From positions 154,554,532-154,618,531 of the forward strand of contig CAXKWD010000001.1 in the NCBI GenBank assembly GCA_964059195.1: DNA of 64,000 bases, given 5' to 3'. Below the pieces are notes generated by a model. The model saw only the letters and a program-made list of their open reading frames with translations. It searched no databases and was not told where the DNA came from. The stretch's first letter is position 1. Each line of letters begins with the position of its first letter. This document shows positions 44,641 to 57,198 of this stretch, in pieces. Position numbers and translations under genes: made by a program. This DNA comes from Ectobius pallidus (lineage: Eukaryota; Arthropoda; Insecta; Blattodea; Ectobiidae).

Positions 44641-46239
44641 CTCTTTTATCTCCATGAATTAATCTGGAAGATATAAATTTATTTTAATGTCTGCGTGCAT
44701 AACTTCAGTGCATGGAAAGAAAGAATTGCTACATAAATCATATTTCCTTTAGCTTGGACGTTGTGTTGCAGAGCTTACAATAAATTAGTTCATGAAACTT
44801 CATGTATTGTTTAGCAAAATAAAAGTAAAAACGGAATATTTTATGATACCCAAGTTTTACAACCCAGATAGAGGAAGATTAAAACAATGGTTCCATTACA
44901 TGGGGAACTGTTTTCATACCCAACTTTCAAATATAGTCTTTAAATCTTCCCACATAAGCAATTTATTTTCTATTTGACCAATCCCGAGAGGTAGTTATTG
45001 GAACCGGTCAACTTAATGCTTTTAAAACAAGTGCAAGATATAAATGTAGTCCTGTAAGAAAACTTACTGTCATAATAAAATCAAGGTTGAAGCACTATAA
45101 ACGTTAGCTGCAGTTTTCATAGAGTTAGTCCCATGTTGAAAATAGAAAATATACACAAACAGGAGAGCAAGGAGAAGGAGGGTAAGATAAGGAAAATTAA
45201 TGTGATCCCTTCATTCCTAGAAATTTAATACTTACTTCTTCTCTTAAGTCCAAACACAATTCAAACTGTGTTTTAATGATGATTTTAAAAACAGTAAGTA
45301 ACATCAATTGTTTGTGGGGAAGTTAAATAGGAAACGCCACAGTTCAATTTCTTGAGCATCTAAGGAAAGCAATTAACTACTGAATTTGAACATAGCCATC
45401 CAGTTCTGGAACCCGTTACTTTGTTTTATTCGCTTTTAATTGAATTATAATTTATAACATACAAAGAAGGTAACTAGCCATCATATCATTAATATCTATT
45501 TTATTATTATTATTATTACTTATTACTCTCATTGATATTTGAATTATCATTTAAAATATGAGCACAAGGGTACCAAAGAACATTATCCACATGTTTCAAT
45601 CTACTTTTACTAATACCTACAATTTACTTATATACATTCTGGGGAAGCAGACATGTGGTGTTCTCTCACCAATGAGTCCTTTAGTGTTCGAGTATTTGTG
45701 TGTACGATTCATTACCCCCTTCCTCTTGTAGGCGAAATGGACGGGAAGTTCCATGAAATGGAGTTTAAGTCGTCACAGAAACCGAAAGAGTAGGGTTAGG
45801 AATAGGAATAGAGAAAAACAAGAGGAGGAAGAAGAATCAAAAGCAATGAGATACCGACAATATGGAATATCACTGAGTTCATTAAAAGAGAATCTGAGGA
45901 AGGAAGCAGACATTATCTACAATGAAATCAGGCATCCATAAAGATAGGATTGCAGTGGTGGCAGTGCAGTAACGCGGGAAATACACTCAGGTGATTACTT
46001 CATTGTGTAGGCTAATCAGAATCTAATCATGCTTCAATATCCGCTCCTTAATCCACGGATAGCAGTATCAGCAACGTGACAATTACTACAATACCCGACT
46101 TAAGCGTATTGTGGAGTTACTGTAGCAACCAAACAAAGCCTTCTGAACAATGTGGAACTGTGTGCTACCAACATCAGTCAACCCGGTATTATAGCAAGGG
46201 AACCACCAAATCTTATTTAGTGTTAGTTACTTACATATG

Positions 46240-46242
<3 letters not shown>
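44641..46242. other. Non-coding, no feature recognised
   Basis: The Arg/Glu-rich open frame at 45753-45941 (62 codons, RNRKSRVRNRNREKQEEEEE) lies on a purine-rich stretch and is probably chance. Confidence 0.4.

Positions 46243-46272
<30 letters not shown>
46243..46272. repeat. (TA)n microsatellite
   Basis: About fifteen TA units, followed by further AT-rich short palindromes to 46350. Confidence 0.9.
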
Positions 46273-46280
<8 letters not shown>

Positions 46281-47045
46281 AATTGTAACTACACAATTAC
46301 ACAAGTAGCTATTTTATATATACAAATATATAGATATATATATCTATATATTTACTGTTATCTAATTATATGAGAATAATTATAATTATTAAATTATAAA
46401 AAATAACTATTATATATAACTACACAGCTTATTGAATGTTTATAAATGAATCATGTTTATATAAATATGATATTAATGCATAATTTGAAAAAGTAGATTT
46501 TGAACACAATTTTAACAGTACATTCACTGCATGCCATTTTTTATGACAAGAGGATGGATTACATTTGCATGCAATGGTTAAAATTTGAAGAAGAAACGTA
46601 TGCATTAATAAAGCATCATTTAATTCAAATGGCCAAAGCAGATACTCAAGCAGATACAAATACCTTTATTGCATGTATTCCAACTTTCGTAGTAACGACT
46701 GCTTCAGCAAATAAAGATAAAAGCTCATATCGATTATAAATAAATACGCAAATTTTAAAATTTTGTCCAAACGATAAAATTATGATGAACATAATTCCTT
46801 TAATGTTGATTTTTCATGTTGTAAAAATGCCACAAACTTCTGAAAATATATTGTGCACACAGCACATGGATAATGTTTACTTAGGTAGCTTTTGTTTTCC
46901 TTTCATAAATAGGGAAGTTGTATATTGCCCGTTGCTGTTAGTAATTTACTGTCTCCAAATTGAAAGGAAGCTCGTCATTATTGAATGAGAATGAAAATAT
47001 CTAAGAATAACAGTAACAGAGATTATAAAGGATTCATTAATTTTT

Positions 47046-47070
47046 AATAATAATAATAACAACAATGATG

Positions 47071-47109
<39 letters not shown>
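47046..47109. repeat. (AAT)n microsatellite
   Basis: About twenty AAT units with a short AAC/GATG interruption near 47060. Confidence 0.9.
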
Positions 47110-50100
47110 GTACTTTTGCATATCAACGTTTTCTTTTAAGTTGATTTTTTAGAAAGTAAGAATACCCAAAATTAAATATTTGATATGGTAAAGTGTTCAA
47201 CTCGTAGGACCTAATTAATATTCGTGATAGCCTATAAAATTAATCACTTTATTTGTTTTTTTAAATTGCTTAATTTATCAATACTTTACAATTATAAGTA
47301 GCTGACCACTTTGCTCCAGATAATAGATGCTTTCAAACCTTTAACTATTATCCTTTTCGCTTTGAGTCCTTCTTAAAGTATAATTATTTTAAACTACACA
47401 AAAGTCGTTGCTTTTTTCACGTTTGTTATCTAATACACTAGTACTATGAAACTTCACATAAGGAATTTTTAAAAATTAGCACAAAATAATTTTTAGTTAA
47501 GGTGATGTGTCTGACAACTTTATAGAATACAATTTTCATATCCTTTATCTACATTTATTAAACTAATGATGAATACTGTATACGTTGTTGATTATTATTA
47601 CTCTATACAGGTTCTAATATTTTTGAAGGAGTCTGCCTAATCTTATGTTTCTAGTCTAGACTTTATTGTTTTTCTAGGTTTCGGGTATAGTTTAAAAAAG
47701 TTTCAGGTTTTGTATCAAAACCAAATCAATATTTTCATTGTGTTTTATATACAAATAGGAAAGTTAAAAAAATATATTAAAGTAGAGTGAAATGATTGCT
47801 TTTTAAAATAATGACAAGGGATTACAACTTGTTCAAGTTTTCAAGTTTACATTTACATTATTACAAGTCAAATACATGAACAGCCGTTGACAGATATACT
47901 GACTCGATGTCATATATTGGCTTTCTTTATAGACCTGTTACAGAAATTACGGATACGTGATTTTCTAAGTTTACTTTTAATGCGCTAAGAAAAATGGTGG
48001 GAAAACATGCAGATTGAGGAGTCACGTGTACTCAGCCGCATGGCCCGTCTCCATGGTGACAACTCTTTCCGAGGAAAACATTCGCACATCTAGGTAGATC
48101 TATACCTCTTTCACACCAATACCGCTTCTGAAGCCAAGTACGCACGAGATATAAATAAAAGTGAAAACCACACGCCTTGAATGTGTACAAACACTCGCGT
48201 GACGGTTGGGTTGCGGACGTGGAAGGGGCTAACACATCCCGAAGCATACTGGAGGCTCCAGATTACATGCTTTCCTCCTTCACTACGGAGCACGCGCCAT
48301 ATTGATTCTGCCTTTGTTTGAGGGAGGAGAGGAGGAATGGTACCCCACCCTCACACTAAAATATTAGCAAACTTGAGATTCCTTTTAATGGACACATGCA
48401 CCTGCAGTAGCTAAGGGGTAGTTTGGGGTTTGAAGGCGGGCTTATGCTAAGATGTTATGAGGCCAACTCTATTTGTCCCTAAACGGACATTAACTTTGAA
48501 TTCAGATTGCGTACTCTCACAGAGGTTAACTGCATTGTCCTACACGTATTAGAGAGGTTTTACGTGGGTTGGACACAGATTTCTGCAGTGCTAACTTACT
48601 TTATTGTACATTTTATTACTGAACTAATGTGTGTTTAGGAAGTTGACGAAACGAAATCATATTGAGTTCATTTTCATTACAGTAAGCGTAGTCAAAAGTT
48701 CAAAATGAGGACGACATTTTTCAAGTCGAATTAATAAAATAATATTTTGATAAGTACAAAAGTAAAATGTCATAATTGGAACGAAGAAGCAACATTTTGT
48801 CTAAAATAATAATAATTTAATTAAGAATCTTATAGATTCCATGGTATGGTGTAATAAGTATGATTCAAGTACAAGCTGCTGATAGACCTATTATATATTT
48901 ATATATATACACACCTTGTCTTCATTGTTCTCAATTAATTAGCAAAACTTGCTAGAGGTGGTTAAAAATGTTCAAACATGTTAGCGTTTGGAATAACTTG
49001 CACTTTTCATGGAAGAATGATCTTCGTTCATCATCAATTCAGAACAGACGACGTAGCTGTTTCGGTCTTTATAATCGCTATATAAGGGGACATTTTTTAT
49101 GTATTACGTAGCAATATTACTAGTTATAATATTATTTACTCGCTATAATTATATCTAAACTATACAAGCAAAATGAATTTTAATCATTTTTTAGGTGATT
49201 CAGTTCTTGTAGTGTGACCTTTAGGAGCAATGGAAAATGGATACCAGTGGAGCTAAATGTATGTGACCGTTTCATTTCATTTTTTTATTTCTGGCAATTT
49301 GGCGTTTACGTACTTCAATGGAATTTTTATACCATCAATTTGTTTTACAGTATTAACCAGAGAATATACATGATTGACATAAAAAATTGTTTTTTTTCTT
49401 CTTCTGTAAATTAAGGCTGAAAATAATCATAACGTTCTATCCTTTAGTAGCATCGAATATGATCATACCTGTTAGCTTTATTGGAAATCGGTAAAGATTT
49501 AAAATTGTAGTATTAAACCTCTGTTTTCGGAAGATATCAGCCTACAAAAGTGTTTTCACTAAGAGAGATTTTTTTTATTTCTTTTATTTTTTAATTTTAT
49601 TTTAGAATGTAGCACTATCTATTTTTCAAAATATTGTTCGGGTGTCAAGTTTCGCCCTTTCTGCTACACCGACGTAAATCCTCTAGGATTATTTCTTATC
49701 TAATCATACCTGTCAAAATAAAATATTCACTTATATGATATTAGGCATTTATTTATTATTCATTGATATGATATTAGGCATTTCTTTGTTATATCCGATA
49801 CGCCCGATATATCAACTTCCATCCTATATAACACAAAGTGTATTTTGTGCCTTCATATTTGAATGTATCCTTTTAAATTCCTTGGTTGAACGGTTTGGAT
49901 TGCGCTAGAAGGAAGACTTTGAAATGATAATGTTATCTCCACAATAAAGGAATACAGCTCTCACAAATAGTTACATTTATATTGGATATTCCACCAGAAG
50001 GGTTCATTCAACAAGATTCCTTATTTAACGTGAAGCTACTGTAGTTGATATTCAGCTATAGAAAACCCCTCATAGGATTTCCGAAAGCTTATTTATATTT

Positions 50101-50857
50101 CACAAGCTATTCAAATTACGCATAATCACAAGAAAACATCTAAAAGAGTTTCTCCCTCCAGTCATTTTCCAGTTAAACTGCGATCTGTTTGGAAAGCTGT
50201 TCGATTTTCAAATCAGCTTCCACTTCCTTTAAAAAAACATCTTTAAGCTCTCTGGATTACCGCAAAAGGGAAAAAAGGCAATCTTCCTGTATCCTGCGTG
50301 CTAAAAGGCCATATAGTTTGGAAATATGAAGAGAAGAAACGGCTATATATTGCAGCATTGCCTCCTTATACACGACGTACTCCAATGCTTTCTGCTATGG
50401 GACAAATGTTATACAAATGGGCTAAATTCTCTTGGCACCATTTCTTTATACCATAGTGTATTACATCTCAGTAAAAGCTGTTACTGGAGTTGCCGAATAT
50501 TCTTTGAATAACGTCTGCATTATTTGGTTTCTGGTTTGCGTTACTTGAATTGAATAACCAATGAGCACGGCTAGAGTATGTCAGCGTGAACGTAAACAAA
50601 AATGATGACTAGTATATTATTATCACATTACAAGAAGAACTATGTGAGCCATTAAAGCGTTTAAAAGAGCAATAAAGTCGTTGCTTATTATAAAAGAACA
50701 CTCAGCAGGTTTTCGTGGATTTTACTTCAAAAGTTTCTGAAATTAATATATGCCCTGAAGGTGATACTATAAATATTGAAAAGCCTTGTCCCAAATCAAA
50801 CGGTTAAGAACAGGTATTTTATCAGTTGAGTACCTCATGGGAATAAACGCTAAGCAA
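47110..50857. other. Non-coding, no gene seen
   Basis: Mostly AT-rich. The exception is 48000-48330, a less AT-rich patch with no recognised repeat and an X-box at 48047. A short tandem repeat TATGATATTAGGCATTT occurs twice at 49735-49782. Open frames at 48032-48247 minus, 49214-49414 plus and 50326-50511 plus lack domains. Confidence 0.4.
48047..48060. promoter_or_regulatory. RFX X-box-like sequence
   Basis: GTCTCCATGGTGAC fits RYYNYY-NN-RRNRAC. It is in the least AT-rich non-repeat segment of this part of the window. Binding is inferred from the consensus only. Confidence 0.3.
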
Positions 50858-50858
50858 A

Positions 50859-51120
50859 ATTCTACAGTGATAGGGGAAAAAGCGAATAAATCAAAATTCC
50901 AAAGTTTCAGGAATGGCAAAAAACAATTTATTTCCACAGCATTGTTACACTATTTAGTTCAGTCCACCAGATATTTTTACACAGTATCTTATACTATGTA
51001 AAAATATCAGGGTGGACTGATCTAAATATTGTAAAATTGCTGTGAAAATAAATGGTTATTTGTGTCTCCTAAAACTTTGGTATTTTGACTTATTTGCTTT
51101 TTCCCTATCACTCTAGAATT
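50859..51120. repeat. 262-bp near-perfect palindrome (fold-back, 3-nt loop)
   Basis: The left arm (50859-50987) and right arm (50991-51120) are imperfect inverse complements. Examples are TTTTTACACAGTAT against ATACTATGTAAAAA and AGTTCAGTCCACC against GGTGGACTGATCT. Only about three bases lie at the centre. A transcript would form a long double-stranded hairpin. No coding sequence; the 71-codon open frame at 50786-51001 is incidental. Confidence 0.85.
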
Positions 51121-51309
51121 ATAACATTGTTCTTTTTATAGCAAAACACATTTTTATTTTATTTTAAAATGAATTCTCCACTCGTTCCAGCTCAATTGTT
51201 TATGCAGCATTTAATTGATTGTAACACGAAATAAGTAACATAAATTATTATTAAGATCCTCCAAACTGTAAGTTGAGTACCGGTACCAGTACTAATTATG
51301 ATTTTATAC

Positions 51310-51510
51310 AAATTTGGAGTTAACATTTGCATGTTGGCTTCTAGGTAGGAGGCTCGCGGGTTTAAATCTGGCCAAAGCGTGGTGGAGCTTTTAGGAGAAA
51401 AACCCTTGAGAACTCCGGGAAGGATTTTAAATCTAAGGGAATCTAAAAAGAACAAGTCTAAATAAGAACTCCAGAGAAAAATTCGTCGGTGTTTTCCTTT
51501 GTTCATGTCT
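51310..51510 (+). mobile_element. tRNA-derived SINE fragment (family D-related)
   Basis: GCATGTTGGCTTCTAGGTAGG leads into a box-B-like GCGGGTTTAAATCTGG. Then come AACCCTTGAGAACTCCGGGA and AGGATTTTAAATCTAAGG, resembling the AAATCCTGGGCACGGAGTCC and GGAAGGACTTTAAGC of the copy at 54796. It is a diverged copy. The 104-codon reverse open frame at 51192-51506 overlies it and is incidental. Confidence 0.6.
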
Positions 51511-51742
51511 GCGCTCTAAAACATTGCTCTCGATTTACGAACAAGTAGATAATTCCAATGGCTGAATAGGATTAAATGATCGTGATAGTAAATAGCCTCT
51601 GCCTTAAAATACCTCATTACTCTACTACAATTACGAACATCCACGCAGCACTTCATAAGTCTTGTGTCATAAATGACCATACAATTTTGAACTATTTACG
51701 CATTTTGGTTATCCGTGGCCCAATTGCCTACTTCTATCATTA

Positions 51743-53356
51743 TCTTTTATAATCATAAAAGGAAGTATTTGTCTGTCTGCCTGTGCACGATGCTCAGCGA
51801 AATCTACTAAACGCAGAAATCTGAAATTTTAAACATAGATGGAATGAAGGGTAGCCGAATGAAACTCCAAGACAGATTTTTAATTTTCGCTTTCGTTCGC
51901 GAGTTATTCGTTAAAAACTGACAGAAAACTTGAATTTCCTTGTGGTATCGAAGCATCAGTTTTTGGTAATACATTTCAATTGTCCAATCATTTGCAGGTG
52001 ACTTTGCCTTTATTGTCATAATTTGGAAAGAAAAGCATTACGATTTTTTTCAATATAATGGAATAATGGAACATATAATGGAATTATCGAACGCTTCGAT
52101 TCTGTGAACTCACCCTAGTCGATTCGTTTGTTTATAATGTCAAGCCACGCAGACATCTGCAATTTTCTACATAGACGGAAGACGGACAATGAATGTAGGC
52201 CTAAATGGGCAAACGTTGATCGATTTGGACGGAACTCACTATGCAGGGGTTTTATGAGCCAGGGAACTCAAATCTGTGGTCGTTTTTTGCAAGCGGCGCT
52301 TTTTAATCGTGGAACGCAATCCGAAGCCGGATTTTTAGCTGTTTCATTATAATTATTAAATCGTTTAGCTTATGAATGATTCGCGTGTTAGTGTTAATAA
52401 ATATGTTTTAATTATTTTGCTCATAATTTTTAATCTACACGACAGGATTCAATTGTGAGATTAATTGCAACAGCAACCGGGGAAAAAGAGCATTGAATGA
52501 CTTGGGCGAAACTCACTCTGCGGGTTTTTTTTGGGGGGGGGGTAGGGAACTCTAATGTGATGTCTTTTTCCCCCGTGCATCATACTTTAATCGCAAAATG
52601 TACATGAAAACAGGATTTTAATTTTTTAACTGTTTTAATTGCTTATGCATGATTTGGTTAAGGTTCATGAGTCTGTGGTTCGTTTGAATAGTTCATTTCG
52701 AATCTTTATGTCGTTCTATTCGTTAATTATTTATATTTTTTTTTTAAAAGAAAACAATATAATTCTTTCTTTCTTTCTTTCTTTCTTTTTCGTAGTTTTA
52801 CCTCTCCCTTTTAGGATTTAAGCGACCCAAGCCGCCCGGCTCTTACAGGGCCGCGACCTGTCGGGAGAGGGATTACCTTTGGATCACATACATACTTTTT
52901 TGACCAGACAAGGACATGGAGGGCCTCCCCGGATGAGTGATCAGCCCAATGCCGGGGCCACCTCCGAGACAACACGAACACATAGGACGATACACACCAT
53001 TCACACACACACTCACTCAGAACAAGGCGAGGATGAGGATGAAGATGATAATGACGGCCAGATGATATCCGGGGACCACAAGGGCCTAAAGTTACCTGAC
53101 ATTTGTCTCATAGGTGAGGGAAAACCCCGGAAAAAACCTCACCTAGGTAACTTGTCCCGACCAGGAATCGAACCCGGGCCCGCTGCGTGAGAGGACAATA
53201 TAATTAAGAATAAAATTAAAAATTATGTAATTCTCGCGATTTATTAAAAACGATGTGTTAGTAAAATGTTATAATTATTTTTCTGATTAAAGTATTTAAA
53301 CAAAACTTCTAGCAGTTGAGTAAATAATCGCGGGCGAAGCCGAGGGCACATACTTG
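51743..53356 (+). mobile_element. Helitron-like element, copy 2, carrying a nested SINE
   Basis: The element begins TCTTTTATAATCATAAAAGG after an A. It ends ACTTG followed by T, with GCGGGCGAAGCCGAGGGC just upstream; the expected CTAG has decayed to CTTG. The body matches copy 1 (25342-26043) in the same direction: CGAAATCTACTAAACGCAG, TCGCGAGTTATTCG and TATCGAAGCATCAGTTTTTG. A further diverged unit (GGGCGAAACTCACTCTGCGG near 52505) repeats the GGACGGAACTCACTATGCAG unit at about 52228. It carries a SINE at 52765-53194. No Rep/helicase is encoded. Confidence 0.6.
52765..53194 (-). mobile_element. tRNA-derived SINE (family A), 5'-truncated, with 11-bp target duplication
   Basis: Flanked by ACAATATAATT on both sides (52754-52764 and 53195-53205), an exact 11-bp duplication. 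On the minus strand it starts inside the tRNA head (CCTCTCACGCAGCGGGC), so box A is lost, but box B GGTTCGATTCC remains. The body matches 43137-43520, and the tail is (GAAA)n, seen as TTTC repeats from 52765. The 103-codon plus-strand frame at 52879-53190 is an artefact of the SINE. Confidence 0.92.
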
Positions 53357-54795
53357 TCTTAAATAGAGGCGAAAATCTTTTTTAGAATGAAAGTTGGATC
53401 AGTTTTACTGGTAAATGTTCGCATATATATTATGGTTTTGACTACTATTGTAGAGCACACTGTATCCAAACATTGATTCAACTACAAAATGCGTCACAAT
53501 ATTATGGAAGAAGGCTTTGAATTTGAGCTATGCTTGCCACCAGCATTAATAAATACATACAAATCTGTCCACGAACAATTATCGACCTGTCTATTCTATG
53601 AATTAACATGACTAATCCTGCGTGTTGAATATAATCACTTAGTGTACATGTATCGTGTTAAACACGTAAACACTGATTAAAATGTTGTGTACATTACATC
53701 GCACAGGAATATCAAACAGGGTCTGGGTTCGAAGTAGGAACCTCGGTGGAGCAATAACAATGTCCACATTATCCCCATTTCAGCTACAAATCGAAGCCAG
53801 GGATTACAAGCTGTACGGATTTAGCTTCTACGGTTTATGCAGCACCTGAATGTCACCATAGGAAAACAACGGTATTCCAATCCAACACTGTAATCTATAG
53901 ATCTTTAAAGTTATAAAAATGTTATGTGATACATTTTGTATCTACACCTTTGTGTACAAAAATCGTTATAAACTGTAAAAATCATAACATATGTTAAGTT
54001 ATAGATCATATTTCTCAGAAGGAGATGTTGATGAAGATATAATTATCCTATAGTTAAAAACGACTGCCTTTGAAACATTAAGGGAAACATATACAGTAGA
54101 AAACTTACTTTTTACAAATTCTTGAATAATCTGACTTCCGAGTGGACAGATTTTTACAAAATTCTACACATTTATTCTACATTAAAGTAGCTTTAAGTTT
54201 GTAAATAACAATTTCTGTGTATATAATTTGTATTTTGAACTCAAGAAAATTATACCGTGCATTAACATGCATGATGTCACCTAAAGTTAGAACTGTATTG
54301 AAAAATACAGTTTTCTTCCTGAAAACTGTGAGCACATTCTAAATGAGATATTTTGGTGAGCATGATGTTATCTTCTTTCATACTAAATAATAACTTTTAA
54401 AATTTACAATACCATTCTAATTTCATCTTTAAGGATTTTTATCTTCAATCGAGTCATTTTAAGTTAATATACTGTGGTCAACCATAAAAAAGAAATATAC
54501 AAAAGAATAACTATGAAAAATTTTAACGAAATTTAATAAATTGTTCCTAAGATATTTTGTTTTTCTCCTTTAAATGTAAAAAATTGGATAAACGCATCCA
54601 GAGTTGTGCAAGTGATGCACCTGCATTTAAATCCCCAATTAAAATCATTATCTAACAAGATCTTTAATAACAAACGTGATTTTTACATGGAAATTTAGAA
54701 TTACGTACAATAATGCATGATAAATATGATGTCATTTACACCAATAAAGAGAAACCCCATATATTGACAATTTTGCTAGTGTATAAGCCCTTTTG
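53357..54795. other. Non-coding, no feature recognised
   Basis: AT-rich; no open frame of note. Confidence 0.5.
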
Positions 54796-55240
54796 TGTTC
54801 GGCAGCGGTGGTTTAGAGGTAGATCTGAAGGTCGCGGGATCAAACCCGGCCGCGGTCGACGGATTTTCAGGACGTAAAAATCCTGGGCACGGAGTCCTCT
54901 GGGAAGGACTTTAAGCTGGGGGGGCCCGTGTCGTAGATTTACGGCACGTAAAAGAACTCCAAGCCTAATTTAGAGCCTCTGGGCAAAATTCCTCGGCCCT
55001 TTCACGTCCAAATAATGCCATAGTTTCCGGAGGGGGCTTGTGTGGTGATACCCATCACTCTGCCCTCTCTCACAAAATAAGCATAACAAAATTTACGTAG
55101 GGAATGGAAACCTCCTCTCAGAGGCCCTACGCCCGAACACTGGGAAAAACAGAACAGAATAAGGCCCTCAGTGAGAAAAATTAAGAAAAGTAGGATATCC
55201 GCAAGTCTGCTTCTAGAAGTAAAGCGTGGATAGTTGTAAT
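54796..55240 (+). mobile_element. tRNA-derived SINE (family D), best copy
   Basis: The head GGCAGCGGTGGTTTAGAGGT (box A region) is followed by GCGGGATCAAACCCGGCCGC (box B region). The body has TCCTGGGCACGGAGTCCTCT, TAGATTTACGGCACGTAAAA and AATTCCTCGGCCCTTTCACG. It matches 34255-34558 (minus). The sequence after about 55020 may be a longer tail or a second repeat. The reverse open frame at 55002-55253 is incidental. Confidence 0.85.
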
Positions 55241-57059
55241 TATATCTACTCACTACAGTTTAATGTAGTGGTAATCATCACCGCTTTACCAATTATTATT
55301 AATATGTATTATTACGGCTAGTTTATCTTTTGTAACAAACATGTTTAACAGTAACCGTACACATTGTGGAGGTACAGGGAGAAAGAAGGACAGGAGCTTA
55401 CCCTTCTCTTCTCCTCAATGACAGTAAGCTTTGGCTGTATGTACTGTGGTCACTGTAACATTGTCGTATTCAAGGAATAAATTCAAACCCCTCACAATAG
55501 CTAAATATTTCCTGGAAATCACTTGAATAACGCATCGCATGTCCTATCCAGGTAGTTTGTCATTCTGTGTAGAGTATACAGATTAAGTTCGGACTACACA
55601 TGTGGCATTAACAAACTTTATCCGCTATAACATGTACAGAAGTGGACAGTTATATTATGACGTATGACGTTAACAATTTTCTATTTGAGCAGGTAATTCT
55701 AGGTTTCAAAAAACAGTTACGTCATTTCCATAATTATCTTTATTCATGCATTTTAAGGTTTCACGCTTCTGTGAAAGTTATATGTGTCAATTTGGGAGGG
55801 AATGTTCAATATTTCTGGAATTTTCAGTTTTCATTTATGTTTGACTGTCAGAGACTGAATCACTCCCATATATGATTGCGCTTACGTCAGCGAGCGTATG
55901 TACTCATAATTTGTACACTCTCGGAAAGGTTCTGGGCTGTAATTCTTTTGTACATCAGTAAATTATGAGGGCATTCAAGAGACTTAGAACCAAATAAACT
56001 TAAAATATCTATTAAAATTATGTTATTAAAAGGGACATAGGCTATGGCAAATTGTCATCATAATAATTTCGGTAAGTTTTGTTACTTGAAAAATAGCGAA
56101 AGCAAGACAACATTATACAGATTACTGGGATTTACTTTGCAAATCTCGCTTTCACGACCAGTCTCGTTCTCTGGTTGCCATTACAATTTAATTTTTTTAA
56201 AGAACATGCAAATAATAATATAGGCCTACCAACGGGAGAAATATACACAAGAAAAAATTAGAATTATTATAGGACTAATGACTGGTGACGAAGAGCAGTT
56301 CCTTTTTAGGAACCTTTATTTGGAATAATATGAATGTACATTATACAAGCGATTATCAAAATTACGTATTCAGATTACGTACAATGGTCAAAGCATCTCG
56401 TAAAACATTCAAAGCTAGTAACTGTGTAAGATGACAATTAACGCCAAATTTACGTATTTCTTACTTTAAATTAGTACGGAATAGTAATACCCTACTCAAA
56501 ACAAATAGTAAAGAATATTTGAATCTAATTATCTAATATAACAATTTGTAGGCCTATTTGTATTACTAAGATACAGAATTTTATGTCCATTTAGTTTAAT
56601 GAAAGAGGTGCTATTCTTCGCATGATGTTCCCCTTTTGTTTTAAAGCTGTGGGTTTGATATACTGCATGTAATTACGTTGGCAACCCTGCTCACAATTCT
56701 CTTGTCACAGAGGGCTCGGGAGACCTGTGACAACTGAATATAAGGGTCACATTACCGGATGTGGCCCAAGCATAATGACCTTTACTGCACAGTGACATTC
56801 TTCACGCTAGAGAAGATTCTAAATAACACCATCTTTTGCATGTGGGTTCACTTTCACTACGTGAGGTATGTCTTCATTCTTTCAACTTGAAAGTGTTTGT
56901 AATAATGTAGAGAATGCAAGAAGTTACAGCACTTTCAGCTAAATAGAGACATTTCAACCGAGAATTGCTCTTTCTTTGGTTAAAAACAAAGAAAAGATAG
57001 AGTTTTTGCTGAAACTTTTGTCAACCATAAGAAATACTGAATATTTATCTGATCATATG
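55241..57059. other. Non-coding, no feature recognised
   Basis: The open frame at 55642-55875 (77 codons) shows no domain. A short imperfect palindrome GGGTCACAT...ATGTGGCCC lies at 56746-56766. Confidence 0.4.
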
Positions 57060-57118
57060 ATAGTGGAAAATGCAAAACATAAAATGCATTTATGACCTAA
57101 AAATAGTGAAAAAATAAA
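57060..57118 (-). mobile_element. Fragment of the hAT-like family at 27285
   Basis: The complement of ATGACCTAAAAATAGTGAAA (from 57092) and adjacent ATGCAAAACATAAAATGC matches TTTCACTATTTTTAGGTCAT and neighbouring sequence at about 27831-27885. Only about 55 bp are shared and no ends are present. Confidence 0.6.
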
Positions 57119-57153
57119 GATAATATTACATGTTATTACCTCATTTTACACTG

Positions 57154-57154
<1 letters not shown>

Positions 57155-57198
<44 letters not shown>
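57155..57198. repeat. (ATT)n microsatellite
   Basis: About fourteen ATT units, adjacent to the hAT-like fragment. Confidence 0.9.

Noticed and set aside
45753..45941. Arg/Glu-rich 62-codon open frame (possible SR-like protein)
   Set aside because: It lies on a purine-rich stretch that produces Arg, Lys and Glu codons by chance; no splice sites or family support.
52879..53190. 103-codon plus-strand open frame with acidic EDEDEDDNDG stretch
   Set aside because: It lies wholly inside a reverse-oriented tRNA-derived SINE with a clear target duplication; the frame is incidental.
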